DNA of 64,000 bases from Lewinellaceae bacterium (GTDB lineage: Bacteria > Bacteroidota > Bacteroidia > Chitinophagales > Saprospiraceae), in assembly GCA_020636095.1 (NCBI GenBank), contig JACJYN010000005.1:434001-498000 (forward strand). Direction: 5' to 3'. The notes under the pieces were generated by a model. That model searched no databases. It was not told the origin of the DNA and saw nothing but the letters and a program-made list of their open reading frames with translations. This document shows, piece after piece, positions 44,166 through 53,764 of this stretch. The position numbers and the translations under genes are program-made. Every line of letters begins with the position of its first letter. Within the stretch, counting starts at the first letter, position 1.

Positions 44166-45071
44166 ATGTCGGTAACGGTACAGAACCTGACCAAAATATA
44201 CGGAACTCAAAGAGCGGTCGACCACGTCTCCTTCCAGGCAAAAGCCGGAGAGGTGCTGGGCTTTCTCGGCCCGAATGGTGCAGGCAAGACTACCACAATG
44301 AAGATCATTACCTCTTTCATCCCGCCAGATGAGGGCACGGCCACCGTTTGTGGGTTCGACGTTTCGAAGGATCCCATGGAGGTACGGCGCCGGATCGGTT
44401 ACCTCCCCGAACACAACCCCCTCTACAAAGATATGTACGTGCGGGAGTATCTGGGCTTTATTGCCGGCCTGCACCAGTTGAAGAAGGCCCGGCAACGGGT
44501 GGATGAGATGATCGAAATGACCGGCCTGGCACGGGAACAGCACAAGCTGATCGGGGCCTTGTCAAAGGGGTACCGTCAACGGGTAGGCCTGGCGCAGGCC
44601 ATGCTGCATGACCCGGAGGTGCTCATTCTCGATGAGCCTACTTCCGGCCTGGACCCCAACCAACTGGCGGATATCCGGAAGCTGATCAGGCAGCTGGGGC
44701 AGGAAAAGACCGTCATTTTTTCTACGCATATCATGCAGGAAGTCAAGGCGATATGCGACCGGGTACTGATTATCAACCGGGGAAAGATCGTTGCCAATGA
44801 TTCTATCGAGGACCTGCAACGCCGCATTGCCGCCGAATCAGTCGTGACGGTGGAGTTCCAAAAGGCGCCCCCTCAAAAGGCGCTTTCAGCGATCTCTCAG
44901 CTGAAAGAACTTCGCGAATTGGGAAAAAACCGCTTTCAGCTTATTGCCGGCCCGGATGCCGACCTGCGGCCGGCCCTTTTCGATTTTGCGGTAGAACACC
45001 ACATCAAACTGCTGGAATTGCGGAAGGAAGTGTACGAGATCGACGAAGTCTTTCAAAAATTGACCCAATAG
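44166..45071 (+). CDS. gldA: Gliding motility ABC transporter ATP-binding protein GldA
   Basis: A 301-residue ABC ATPase subunit of the GldAFG transporter. Walker A is GPNGAGKT (35-42), the signature LSKGYRQRVGLAQ lies at about 135, and Walker B is VLILDEPTSGLDP. The start at 44166 (MSVTVQNLTK) is preferred over an upstream ATG, because the extra N-terminus has no homologous character and lies over the predicted promoter. It is followed after 3 bp by a secreted unknown protein, then gldF, so the three are likely one operon. GldA/F/G is needed for gliding and chitin use in flavobacteria; requirement here is inferred. Confidence 0.9.
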   Translation: MSVTVQNLTKIYGTQRAVDHVSFQAKAGEVLGFLGPNGAGKTTTMKIITSFIPPDEGTATVCGFDVSKDPMEVRRRIGYLPEHNPLYKDMYVREYLGFIAGLHQLKKARQRVDEMIEMTGLAREQHKLIGALSKGYRQRVGLAQAMLHDPEVLILDEPTSGLDPNQLADIRKLIRQLGQEKTVIFSTHIMQEVKAICDRVLIINRGKIVANDSIEDLQRRIAAESVVTVEFQKAPPQKALSAISQLKELRELGKNRFQLIAGPDADLRPALFDFAVEHHIKLLELRKEVYEIDEVFQKLTQ

Positions 45072-45074
45072 ATC

Positions 45075-45752
45075 ATGAAACGCCCGTTGTACCTAATATA
45101 TATCCTGTTTTTGTTGGATGCTACTACGATGGTAGCACAACCGGATAGTGTACAGGTCACCAGGAATTTTCAGTTTGAGGATGGTATTTACCTGACTTTT
45201 GAAGAACTGCAGGCCAACCGCCCTTCACTGAGCTGGGAGGACGTGGATGCCCAGCTCGTTGCCAGCCAGCAAACATTCATGGCACAAGTAGTGTATATCC
45301 GAAAGAAAGATGGCGGCCAACTGCTTCTGGATTCTATCTGGGGCATTTGCCTGAAGGGTACGCCCTTCGTCCGCCTTCCGGATACCGCCCCGGAACAGCA
45401 GGCGATGATGTTTTCCGGCCTGCGCGTCCGAGGGCGCATCGGTTATTTCACCTATGAAGTAGAGAAGACTGAAATGGTTGAAATGGCCGCCTACAACCCG
45501 TTGACCGGCCGGCCCTTTCGAAAAGGCGCCATCCCCCGAAAAGTAGCGGCCGTTCAGGAGCAGATATTACATTTTGAGGACGGGCGGCGAAACCCTTTTA
45601 GCCGGGAGGGTTTTCTGGAATGGATAGAGGACGACCAGCAACTCTGGCGCACAGTAGCCGATCTGTCGGATGAAGAAGTGCAGGAGAAGCTTTACAAATG
45701 CCTGCTCATCTACAACGACCGAAACCCGGTTTATGTACCGGCGAGGGAGTAA
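45075..45752 (+). CDS. Secreted protein of unknown function between gldA and gldF
   Basis: A 225-residue protein with an N-terminal signal (LYLIYILFLLDATTMVAQ). Its start is 3 bp after the gldA stop codon and its end is 24 bp before gldF, so it should be co-transcribed. The mature part is predicted mixed alpha/beta (FQFEDGIYLTFEELQANRPSL; FSGLRVRGRIGYFTYEV), with a C-terminal helical block (LSDEEVQEKLYKCLLIYNDRN). I do not recognise a family. The position suggests a periplasmic partner of the GldAFG transporter. Confidence 0.75.
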   Translation: MKRPLYLIYILFLLDATTMVAQPDSVQVTRNFQFEDGIYLTFEELQANRPSLSWEDVDAQLVASQQTFMAQVVYIRKKDGGQLLLDSIWGICLKGTPFVRLPDTAPEQQAMMFSGLRVRGRIGYFTYEVEKTEMVEMAAYNPLTGRPFRKGAIPRKVAAVQEQILHFEDGRRNPFSREGFLEWIEDDQQLWRTVADLSDEEVQEKLYKCLLIYNDRNPVYVPARE

Positions 45753-45776
45753 TCCCGAACAACGAACAATCATAAC

Positions 45777-46508
45777 ATGCTAAGCATATTTTTCAAGGAG
45801 GCCAATGCATTTTTCAGTTCCCTGATCGGATACATCGTCATCGGTGTGTTTTTGGTGATCATGGGGCTGGTCATGTTCGTATTTCCGGACACCAGCTTGC
45901 TGAATTACAATTACGCTACGCTCGACCAGCTCTTCGAGATAGCTCCGATAATCTTTGTTTTTCTAATTCCGGCCATTACCATGCGTTCTTTTGCCGAAGA
46001 ACAACAGGCGGGCACCATCGAGTTGCTGGTAACCCGGCCCATAACCGACCTGCAGATTATCCTGGGCAAGTACCTGGCCAGCCTGCTGCTGGTAGCTTTT
46101 GCCCTGTTGCCAACCGGGCTCTATTACTATACCGTCTATCAGCTGGGCTCCCCGGAGGGCAACCTCGATTCGGGAGCTATCCTGGGGTCTTATATCGGAC
46201 TCTTCCTGCTGGCCGGCGCTTTTGCGGCTATTGGGCTGTTTGCGTCTTCTTTGTCCAGCAACCAGATCGTCTCTTTCCTACTGGCTGCTTTCCTCTGTTT
46301 CTTCATACATTGGGGGTTCGACTTTCTAAGCCGCCTGCCTGCCTTTGTCGGCCGGGTTGACGATGTGGTTCAGATGTTCGGTATCGATTATCATTATAAC
46401 TCTATCAGCCGGGGCCTGCTCGACACCCGGGATATCCTATATTTTTTCTCTGTGATCGCCCTGTTCATCATGATGACGCTGGTGTCGCTGGAGAGGAGGA
46501 AGTGGTAG
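45777..46508 (+). CDS. gldF: Gliding motility ABC transporter permease GldF
   Basis: A 243-residue ABC-2-type membrane permease with about six helices (SSLIGYIVIGVFLVIMGLVMFVFPD at the start; LVTRPITDLQIILGKYLASLLLVAFALLPTGLYYYTVY). Together with GldA and GldG it forms the GldAFG transporter. The gene follows the unknown secreted protein by 24 bp. GldG is encoded after a 360-bp gap containing dispersed repeat fragments. Confidence 0.9.
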   Translation: MLSIFFKEANAFFSSLIGYIVIGVFLVIMGLVMFVFPDTSLLNYNYATLDQLFEIAPIIFVFLIPAITMRSFAEEQQAGTIELLVTRPITDLQIILGKYLASLLLVAFALLPTGLYYYTVYQLGSPEGNLDSGAILGSYIGLFLLAGAFAAIGLFASSLSSNQIVSFLLAAFLCFFIHWGFDFLSRLPAFVGRVDDVVQMFGIDYHYNSISRGLLDTRDILYFFSVIALFIMMTLVSLERRKW

Positions 46509-46868
46509 GGTGGAAGTGTGTAAATGAGTAAGTGCCTGGACACAATTAATGAAATATGAAAGCTGGCCTAAATCCCTTGTATTCAATGATTCAGTCATTC
46601 ACTAGGGTTGGACAACCTCGTACACCGTACACGCCCAAGGGCTGCCATTGGCTCGTACAACGTACATACTTCCGTAGCTTTATGTTCAACCTTAGGCGGA
46701 TAGCCAGTCATTAATTCAGTCCATATACTTAAAATCAGGTATTATGGTTTTGTGGCCAGGCAGTGGCAGCGCCTCTGTGGGCCTCCGGCCGCAATACCGG
46801 GACACCATGCAACCGAAACACCTAAATAGTCACTAAAATAGAGAGAGACTGGGATTACAAAAAGTAAG
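46509..46868. repeat. Intergenic region with dispersed repeat fragments between gldF and gldG
   Basis: Contains AGGGTTGGAC at 46604-46613 and a block ending CGGATAGCC at 46685-46705, both shared with the 3.4-3.6 kb element. TGCCTGGACACAATTAATGA at 46533-46552 recurs at 53585-53604 with one change. GTCCATATACTTA at 46719-46731 also begins the window at base 1. No gene is seen. Confidence 0.45.
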
Positions 46869-48593
46869 ATGAAAAATAAAAACAACAGGAAAGTACAATC
46901 GCTGCTACAGCTGTTGCTGTTTGCCGGGGTGTTGTTGTTTCTGAATATTCTGGCCAATGCACGCATTAACGGGAAGGCGTTGTATGGTTATCTGGACATG
47001 ACCGAGGAGCAGCGCTATACGCTGACCGGCGCCACCCGAAACCTGTTGCAGGGGCTGGACGATGTCGTTTACATCAAGGTATTGCTGGAAGGGGATTTTC
47101 CGGCGGGATTTAAACGCCTGCAGGCGGCTACCCGCGATGTGCTCGACGATTTCCGTTCGGCCTCCGGCTATATAGAATACGAGTTTGAGGATCCGGGCGC
47201 GGGAACAACAGAGCAGATCAACCAACGGAGAGAGCAATTGTCAAAAGAAGGCGTCAACCCGGTCAACCTAAGGGTAAAGGGCGTGGAAGGCACCTCCGAA
47301 AAACTGATTTATCCATACGCTATTATTTACCACAAGAACCGAAGCTTTACGGTCAATCTACTGGAAAATGAGGTGCCGGGGGTGCCTCCGGAAGTAACCC
47401 TCAACAATTCGGTGGGCCTCCTGGAATACAAACTGGCGAATGCTATCCAGAAACTACAGTTGGCCCGCAAGCCCAGTATCCTCTTCACAACCGGGCAGGG
47501 AGAGCTCAGCCCTATGGAAACGGCCGACCTGGAAAAGTCCCTTCTGGAATTCTACGAAACCGGCCGCGTCAACCTCGACAGTGTAGTCAATATAGGGGCC
47601 GAGGCTGCCGCTCTGGTTGTCGCTAAACCCACCTTGCCCTTTTCAGAAAAGAACAAATTCAAGATCGACCAGTACATTATGAACGGCGGGAAGGTGCTCT
47701 GGCTGATAGACAAAGTAGCCGTCAGCCTGGATAGCCTGCGCGGCCGCAAGAGCTATTACCCCAACGAATATGACCTCAATCTGGATGACCTCCTGTTCAA
47801 ATACGGAATAAGGATACAACCAGACCTGGTGCTGGATATTCAATGCTCCACCGTCCCGTTGGCTACAGGAATGGTAGGCAATGCGCCGCAGTTCGATTAT
47901 TTCCGCTACCCCTACCACCTGGTCGTAGCCCCGCAAACGGACCACCCGGTCGTGAAGAGCCTGGGCGCGGTTAACTTGCTTTACGCCAGCTCTATCGACA
48001 CCAGTGTACAAACCAAGACCGGTGTCCAAAAAACGGTGCTGCTACAGTCTTCCCGCAATACCCGGGTGCAGCTCATTCCGATGGAGTTGGACTTCGATTT
48101 CCTGCGCTATGACCTCGACCCCGCCAAATTTAACCAGGCGCCCCGGGCGGTGGCCATGGCGCTGCAGGGTGTTTTCCCGTCCATGTATGAAAACCGGGTT
48201 ACCGAAAGTATGCTGGACGGGCTCCAACAGCTTGGGTTGGCTTTCCGGCCTCAGAGCCTGCCCACCAAAATGATCGTCATTTCGGACGGCGATGTGGCCA
48301 AGAATAAGATCAACCCCCGGAATCAGTCTATCAGCCCCCTGGGGTATAACGAGTTCGACCGGTACCTCTTCGCTAATAAAGATTTGTTGATCAATGCTTT
48401 GGAATATCTGTTGGATGACAATGGCGTTATTGAGGCTCGTGGTAAAGAAGTTCGCCTGCGCTTGCTGGATACGGTAAAGGCCAAACAGGAAAGCGCGTCC
48501 TGGCAATTGTTTAATATCGGGCTGCCTTTGGCCTTCCTGCTGGCCTTCGCGCTGCTGTACAGTTGGGTTCGGAGGAGGAGGTTTGCGAGGTAG
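46869..48593 (+). CDS. gldG: Gliding motility-associated ABC transporter substrate-binding protein GldG
   Basis: A 574-residue subunit of the GldAFG transporter. An N-terminal membrane anchor (LLQLLLFAGVLLFLNILAN) leads into the extracytoplasmic ABC-type DUF domain with the usual LDMTEEQRYTLTGATRNLL start. A second C-terminal helix is visible (FNIGLPLAFLLAFALLYSW), followed by a basic end. The length matches GldG. It is followed after 46 bp by the DUF4340 gene. Confidence 0.9.
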   Translation: MKNKNNRKVQSLLQLLLFAGVLLFLNILANARINGKALYGYLDMTEEQRYTLTGATRNLLQGLDDVVYIKVLLEGDFPAGFKRLQAATRDVLDDFRSASGYIEYEFEDPGAGTTEQINQRREQLSKEGVNPVNLRVKGVEGTSEKLIYPYAIIYHKNRSFTVNLLENEVPGVPPEVTLNNSVGLLEYKLANAIQKLQLARKPSILFTTGQGELSPMETADLEKSLLEFYETGRVNLDSVVNIGAEAAALVVAKPTLPFSEKNKFKIDQYIMNGGKVLWLIDKVAVSLDSLRGRKSYYPNEYDLNLDDLLFKYGIRIQPDLVLDIQCSTVPLATGMVGNAPQFDYFRYPYHLVVAPQTDHPVVKSLGAVNLLYASSIDTSVQTKTGVQKTVLLQSSRNTRVQLIPMELDFDFLRYDLDPAKFNQAPRAVAMALQGVFPSMYENRVTESMLDGLQQLGLAFRPQSLPTKMIVISDGDVAKNKINPRNQSISPLGYNEFDRYLFANKDLLINALEYLLDDNGVIEARGKEVRLRLLDTVKAKQESASWQLFNIGLPLAFLLAFALLYSWVRRRRFAR

Positions 48594-48639
48594 GAGGGAG
48601 TAATATTATAGGAAGAGCACAGCTTTTAAAACAAAAAAG

Positions 48640-49674
48640 ATGAATCGGACACTAGTACTTTTGATTGCGTTTTTACTTCTGGGCGGCGGGGTGTTTTGGT
48701 ACCTCAGCCAGGGGAAGGACGAAAAAACAACGCTGGCCGGCGCCGACCGTGATTTTGCGGTCAAAGATATCGGCCAGGTGTATAAGATTTTCATTGCCGA
48801 CCGGCGGGGAGAGCGCACCACGCTGGAACGCAAAGATGGCTATTGGCTTTACAATGGGCAGTATAAGGCCCGCCCTTCCGTAATGCAACCTTTGCTGGAA
48901 GCTATTGCCCGGGTGCAGATAAAATATCAGCCTCCTCAGGCGGCTATGGAAAAAATGGTGGAGGCGCTGGCCACGGAGGGCATCAAGGTGGAATTGTACG
49001 ATAAGGAGGGCAATCTACTCAAGGCCTATTATGTGGGCGGCTCCACTTCCGATGAGCGGGGCACTTATATGATCATGGAGGGCGCAGAGCAGCCCTATGT
49101 GGCCCACTTGCCTTTCTGGGAGGGCAACCTGAGTGTTCGCTTTCGCCGCTACGGCGATGAATGGAGAGATAAAACCCTTTTTTCCGAAGAGGTCGATAAT
49201 ATTCAATCGGTGTCTATCGAGTACCCCAAGCAGCGCAATCAGTCCTTTATTTTGGAAAACACCCCCGATGGCTACGAAATCCGGCCTTTCTATGACATTA
49301 CCCCGGAGATCAGGCGGCCTTTCAAGGAGGGAAGTGCGGAGGCCTTCCTGATCAATTTCGAAAGGGTAGGCGCGGAGGCTTTCCGCAACAATTACGAAGG
49401 CCGGGATTCTATTTCCCGCCTGGTGCCTTTCAGCATTATCACCCTGGTTAACAAGCAGGGGGATACAACCCAGGTGAAACTGCATCCTATTGTCAAGGAA
49501 AATATAATCTCACAGGATGCAAAGTCGGGCGAATACGTCCTGTACAGTAGTGAAATCGAAAGATACTTCGCCGACCTGAACGGAAAGGATTTCCTCCTGG
49601 CCCAACACCTGGTGCTGGAAAAACTATTCTGGGGGTACAGCTCCTTTTTTCAGGACAAGAATTTGTTGAATTAA
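48640..49674 (+). CDS. DUF4340 domain-containing protein
   Basis: A 344-residue protein with an N-terminal membrane segment (LVLLIAFLLLGGGVFWYLS) and an extracytoplasmic DUF4340-type region: AGADRDFAVKDIGQVYKIFI, the aromatic LYNGQYKARPSVMQPLLEAI strand-helix, and WEGNLSVRFRRYGDEWRDK. DUF4340 proteins commonly sit next to GldG-like genes, as here. Function unknown; a role with the GldAFG transporter is inferred. It is closely spaced with the next gene (14 bp). Confidence 0.85.
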   Translation: MNRTLVLLIAFLLLGGGVFWYLSQGKDEKTTLAGADRDFAVKDIGQVYKIFIADRRGERTTLERKDGYWLYNGQYKARPSVMQPLLEAIARVQIKYQPPQAAMEKMVEALATEGIKVELYDKEGNLLKAYYVGGSTSDERGTYMIMEGAEQPYVAHLPFWEGNLSVRFRRYGDEWRDKTLFSEEVDNIQSVSIEYPKQRNQSFILENTPDGYEIRPFYDITPEIRRPFKEGSAEAFLINFERVGAEAFRNNYEGRDSISRLVPFSIITLVNKQGDTTQVKLHPIVKENIISQDAKSGEYVLYSSEIERYFADLNGKDFLLAQHLVLEKLFWGYSSFFQDKNLLN

Positions 49675-49688
49675 TCCCTGCTGAAGCC

Positions 49689-50930
49689 ATGAAAAGAGCC
49701 TTTCTTTTAACAGGTGTGGTATGGGTTGCACTGCTGCTTCTTGGCTCCGCAGCCAGGGAGCGCTGGGGCTTCTTTGGGCACCGGCGGATCAACCGCATGG
49801 CGGTATTTACCCTGCCTCCGGAGATGATTGGCTTTTACAAAAAGAACATAGAATTCATCACCGAACATGCGGTCGATCCCGATAAGCGGCGCTACGCCAC
49901 CCGGCACGAGGCTGTCCGGCACTACATCGACATTGACCACTGGGGCGAATATCCCTTCCCGGAGGTGCCCCGTGACTGGACGGAGGCCCTCATGAAGTTT
50001 ACCGAAGTGGGGGCCGTCACTGCTCTGGGCGATACGCTGCGCCTCCAGCGGGATACCATCAGGCAACAGGTTTTTATCGGCCTGAGCTACCAGGGGGTGC
50101 TACTCTCAGCGCCTTACACTACCGCCTACCGGGACTTTTTTGAACAAAACATCCAACCTCAATATTACGAGGACAACTGGGTGGTGGACTGCGACGCGCT
50201 GGGCGCCCTTTTTGGATTGGAGCCAGGCAGCCTCGACTGCCGCTCGGCCTATGCCGTCGATCATTTTTCGGAATATGGCATCGTACCCTTTCACCTGCTG
50301 CAGATGCAGTACCGGCTGACGGAAGCCTTTCGCAAACGGGATCCCGGCCGTATCCTCCGCCTGTCGGCTGAGATGGGGCACTATATCGGCGATGCCCATG
50401 TACCGTTGCACACCACGGAAAACTACAACGGGCAGCTCACCAACCAGGTGGGCATTCACGCCTTCTGGGAGAGCCGCCTGCCCGAGCTTTTTGCCGATAA
50501 GGATTACGATTTTTTTGTCGGCAGAGCCGAGTATCTCGACAATCCAAAAGACTTCTTCTGGGAGGCCGTTCTGGCCAGCCACGAACTGCTGGACAGCGTC
50601 CTGACGATCGAACGGGAACTCAGTCAGCTATATCCCGAAGATAAACAATACTGTTACGAAGAGCGCCTGGGGCGGACCATCCGGACTCAGTGCCGCGAAT
50701 ACGCCGCTGCTTATCACCAGCGTATGTCCGGTATGGTGGAAGGCCGCATGCGCGCCTCGGTGCACGCCATTGGCAGCAGTTGGTACACCGCCTGGGTGGA
50801 CGCGGGGCAACCGACCCTGCCCGCCTTCAGCGAGTATGAGCCTACGGTGGCGGAGAAAGAAGAACTGGAAGAACTGGAACGGCAGGCACAGGGTGGAGAA
50901 GCCAAGGGAAGGGGGCACGAGAATGAGTGA
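49689..50930 (+). CDS. Zinc-dependent phospholipase C / S1-P1 nuclease-like protein, secreted
   Basis: A 413-residue protein with a signal peptide (LLTGVVWVALLLLGSAA). Histidine-rich metal-binding segments include FFGHRRINRMAVFTLP, HYIDIDHWGEYPF and GHYIGDAHVPLHTTENYNG, arranged as in the trinuclear-zinc phospholipase C/P1 nuclease fold. Substrate (lipid or nucleic acid) cannot be determined. It is the last gene of the gldG-DUF4340 run, and the last part is a predicted charged helix (EKEELEELERQAQ). Confidence 0.8.
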   Translation: MKRAFLLTGVVWVALLLLGSAARERWGFFGHRRINRMAVFTLPPEMIGFYKKNIEFITEHAVDPDKRRYATRHEAVRHYIDIDHWGEYPFPEVPRDWTEALMKFTEVGAVTALGDTLRLQRDTIRQQVFIGLSYQGVLLSAPYTTAYRDFFEQNIQPQYYEDNWVVDCDALGALFGLEPGSLDCRSAYAVDHFSEYGIVPFHLLQMQYRLTEAFRKRDPGRILRLSAEMGHYIGDAHVPLHTTENYNGQLTNQVGIHAFWESRLPELFADKDYDFFVGRAEYLDNPKDFFWEAVLASHELLDSVLTIERELSQLYPEDKQYCYEERLGRTIRTQCREYAAAYHQRMSGMVEGRMRASVHAIGSSWYTAWVDAGQPTLPAFSEYEPTVAEKEELEELERQAQGGEAKGRGHENE

Positions 50931-51121
50931 GAAACGCCCCAACTCCTTTCCAGTTTTTAGGGTTTTGGGCTATTATTTGAAAAATCCAACCCCGTTCTTT
51001 GTGCAACTCGGGGTAACCTCTTTCCGTAATGGTAAATAGATAGGTAGGCTTTTTCCCGATTTTTCATTAGATTTGGATAGGGAAGTACCCCAATACTCTA
51101 TTTATACCCAAACCCAAGTGT

Positions 51122-53545
51122 ATGGCTGAGGAAAGCGGCAAGACCCGAGGCATCGACCTCAACGAAGTAACCTCCCACATCCGAAAGGTGCGCAAGGCGC
51201 ATTTTCTGGGCATTGGCATCGATAAGTATGCACATTTCCCCGAGCTGGCCAATGCGGTAAAAGACGTAAAGGATATTGCAGAAATACTCGAGGGGCAATA
51301 CCAGTTCGATCCGGAAAATATGGTCTTGCTGTTCAATGAGGCAGCTAGCCGGGAAGGGGTCATCAATGCCCTGGAATCCATGGTCAATACGCTTGGCGAG
51401 GAGAACGACCTGGTCATTTACTATTCCGGCCACGGCCATCTCAACGAAAAGACCGGTAAAGGCTTCTGGATACCTGTCGACGCCGAGCCGGGTTCACCTG
51501 CCGGTTTTATCCCCAACACCGTGGTTAAAGGGTATATAGAAGATATTCCTGCTTTTCATACCTTCCTGATCTCGGATTCCTGCTTTTCCGGCTCTCTCTT
51601 TGTCGAGGGGAAGATGCGCAGCACCAGTGAGGCCATTGATGACCTGGACAGCCGCTCGTCCCGCTGGGCCCTGTGCTCGGGCCGTCACGACGAAGAAGTG
51701 TACGACGGCAAGCCCGGCGAGAACAGCCCTTTTGCCATGAGCATTCTCCAACAACTGAAACAGGGGAAATCCTCAGAGCTGAACGTCAGCCGCCTGATCG
51801 AAGAAGTAATCATGCAGACGCGCTCTCACTACCGGCAGCTTCCCGAGGGCAACCCGCTGTTCGATGCGGGCCATGAGGGCGGGCAACTCATCTTTCGTTT
51901 GAAATTTGACGACGCCCGGGACTGGGCCGCCGCCGAAGCCGACAATTCCATCAAGGCTTACGAAAATTATCTGTCCCTCTATCCGGAAGGCGAATTTGCC
52001 CGCGAGGCCAAGGAACGCCTGCTGGAGCTCACCGACGAGGCAGCCTGGAGCATTGCCCTGGAAAAGGATATCGTGGCAGCCTATGAAAAATACCTGGAGC
52101 AGTTTCCCAAAGGACGGCACGATATTGAAGCCAACTCGCGGATTAAAACGATTAAGGAAGAACAGGAGTGGGCGGAAGCGCTGCGGGTAAATGAAGTTTA
52201 TGGCTATCAAAGCTATCTGGAAAAATATCCTCAGGGAAAATACATGGAAGCAGCCAACCAGGGGGTCGAGGCGCTCCGACGAGGGGAAACGCCCTTTGTC
52301 CTGGGCAGCGCCCCGGCGCCAGGTTTGGATGCGCCCGGTACTCTTCGCATACCCCGGGGGTATCTGATCGGCGGCGTACTGCTGGCGCTGGCCGTTGTGA
52401 TAGGCATCTTCGCCTGGGTATTCAACGGCAGTAAAAAAAGCAGTAAACTGACCTATGACCGGGTTCTCAAAACCGAAGAATACGGGGATTACTGGGCGAT
52501 CCAAAAAGGCAATTACTGGGGTTTTTACAACTCCATGACCAAGTCGGTCATATTGCCTCAGTTCGAGGAGGTCAACCCCTTTGTTAAGGAGATGGCCCTG
52601 GTGAAGCGGGATAAAAAATTCGGCTGGATCAACAAATTGGGAAGCCCGGTTATCCCCATCGAATATGATAAAGCTAAACAGTTCAATAATAAAGGCATTG
52701 CCGAGGTGGAACAAAATGGGCAATCCTTCAGTATTGACCGCATCGGGAACCGCCTGGACCCCAACGCTATAGGCGACCAGAAAGAGCGGCAACAGTACGA
52801 GGCTACACTGAGTGAAAATACCATTCCCGCATACCAGGAGTATCTGAATGCCTTTCCCACCGGGAATTTCGCGGAAGATGCCCGCAAGAATATAGCCATC
52901 AAACAGCAGGAAGAGCAATCCCTCTGGGATCAGGCCCGGACAATGGACCGCGGTAAGCTGTATCACAAATACCTGCAGGAATATCCGGGCGGCAAATTCA
53001 CTAAGGAAGCCGAGCAGGCTTTACAACGCTTTATTCTGGATCCCCGCGATTCGGCCTACTATCGTACGGCGGCCCTCAACGGCCAATTGTGGATGACGCA
53101 AAACCTGAATTTCCAGAGCCTGGGCCTTTGTTACAACAAACAGGACTCCATGTGTGAGCAAACCGGCAGGTTGTACACCTGGCAAGAAGCCATGAATGCT
53201 TGCCCCAATGGTTGGCGCCTGCCCACCGATGACGAATGGTGGGCCATGGCCGGCCAGTTTGGTAAAGCTCATTCCTTTTCCAAAAATGGTAGCCGGGGCG
53301 CCGGAGAAGAGGCCTTCAAAAAACTGACGAAAGGCGGTGGTTCGGGCTTTGGCGCCAGCCTGGGAGGCCAGTATAACGGCAGTGCTTATTCCGAAATGGG
53401 GGAAGCTGGCTACTACTGGACCAGCATCCAGGATAAAGGTTCCGGCAAGGTGCTCACCTATTACTTCAGCTCTCGTAAAGGCTTTGTATCCCGGGTTACG
53501 GAGAATAAGAGCAATTATTTTTCCTGCCGCTGTGTGAAGGAGTAG
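51122..53545 (+). CDS. Predicted transmembrane caspase-like protein with WG and FISUMP-type modules
   Basis: An 807-residue protein. Residues of about 25-250 form a C14 caspase-like domain with the dyad His104 (YYSGHGH) and Cys154 (ISDSCFSG). Repeated helical segments follow (KAYENYLSLYPEG; AAYEKYLEQFPKG; YGYQSYLEKYPQG; PAYQEYLNAFPTG), separated by one membrane helix at about 415-437 (YLIGGVLLALAVVIGIFAWV). Beyond it are WG-type repeats (YWGFYNSMTKSVILPQFE) and a C-terminal FISUMP/FGE-like domain with paired cysteines (CPNGWRLPTDDEW; FSCRCVKE). There is no signal peptide, so the caspase should be cytoplasmic and the C-terminus outside. Role unknown. Confidence 0.83.
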   Translation: MAEESGKTRGIDLNEVTSHIRKVRKAHFLGIGIDKYAHFPELANAVKDVKDIAEILEGQYQFDPENMVLLFNEAASREGVINALESMVNTLGEENDLVIYYSGHGHLNEKTGKGFWIPVDAEPGSPAGFIPNTVVKGYIEDIPAFHTFLISDSCFSGSLFVEGKMRSTSEAIDDLDSRSSRWALCSGRHDEEVYDGKPGENSPFAMSILQQLKQGKSSELNVSRLIEEVIMQTRSHYRQLPEGNPLFDAGHEGGQLIFRLKFDDARDWAAAEADNSIKAYENYLSLYPEGEFAREAKERLLELTDEAAWSIALEKDIVAAYEKYLEQFPKGRHDIEANSRIKTIKEEQEWAEALRVNEVYGYQSYLEKYPQGKYMEAANQGVEALRRGETPFVLGSAPAPGLDAPGTLRIPRGYLIGGVLLALAVVIGIFAWVFNGSKKSSKLTYDRVLKTEEYGDYWAIQKGNYWGFYNSMTKSVILPQFEEVNPFVKEMALVKRDKKFGWINKLGSPVIPIEYDKAKQFNNKGIAEVEQNGQSFSIDRIGNRLDPNAIGDQKERQQYEATLSENTIPAYQEYLNAFPTGNFAEDARKNIAIKQQEEQSLWDQARTMDRGKLYHKYLQEYPGGKFTKEAEQALQRFILDPRDSAYYRTAALNGQLWMTQNLNFQSLGLCYNKQDSMCEQTGRLYTWQEAMNACPNGWRLPTDDEWWAMAGQFGKAHSFSKNGSRGAGEEAFKKLTKGGGSGFGASLGGQYNGSAYSEMGEAGYYWTSIQDKGSGKVLTYYFSSRKGFVSRVTENKSNYFSCRCVKE

Positions 53546-53764
53546 GGGAGTAGGGGCTAATGTGTAAAAGGGGTACTGTGTTCTTGCCTGGCCACAATTA
53601 ATGAAACCTGGTATGGGATACTTCCTTCGAGAGGGTTTCCGGCAGCCGGACTACTGCCGGCGGAGACGGAGTGCCCTCACCCATGCACCCTCCAGAAAAG
53701 ATTGGCAGAATTTTACATTTCCCCTTTTTCCCATTACCTCTTACAATTTCTTAGCTTTGCGCCC

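Noticed and set aside
52950..53545. Diversity-generating retroelement target (C-type-lectin-like domain)
   Set aside because: No reverse transcriptase or template repeat is visible nearby.
53752..53759. TAGCTTTG as a promoter giving a leaderless DUF368 mRNA
   Set aside because: Only 5 bp before the start codon and no TTTG at the right distance; too weak to claim.
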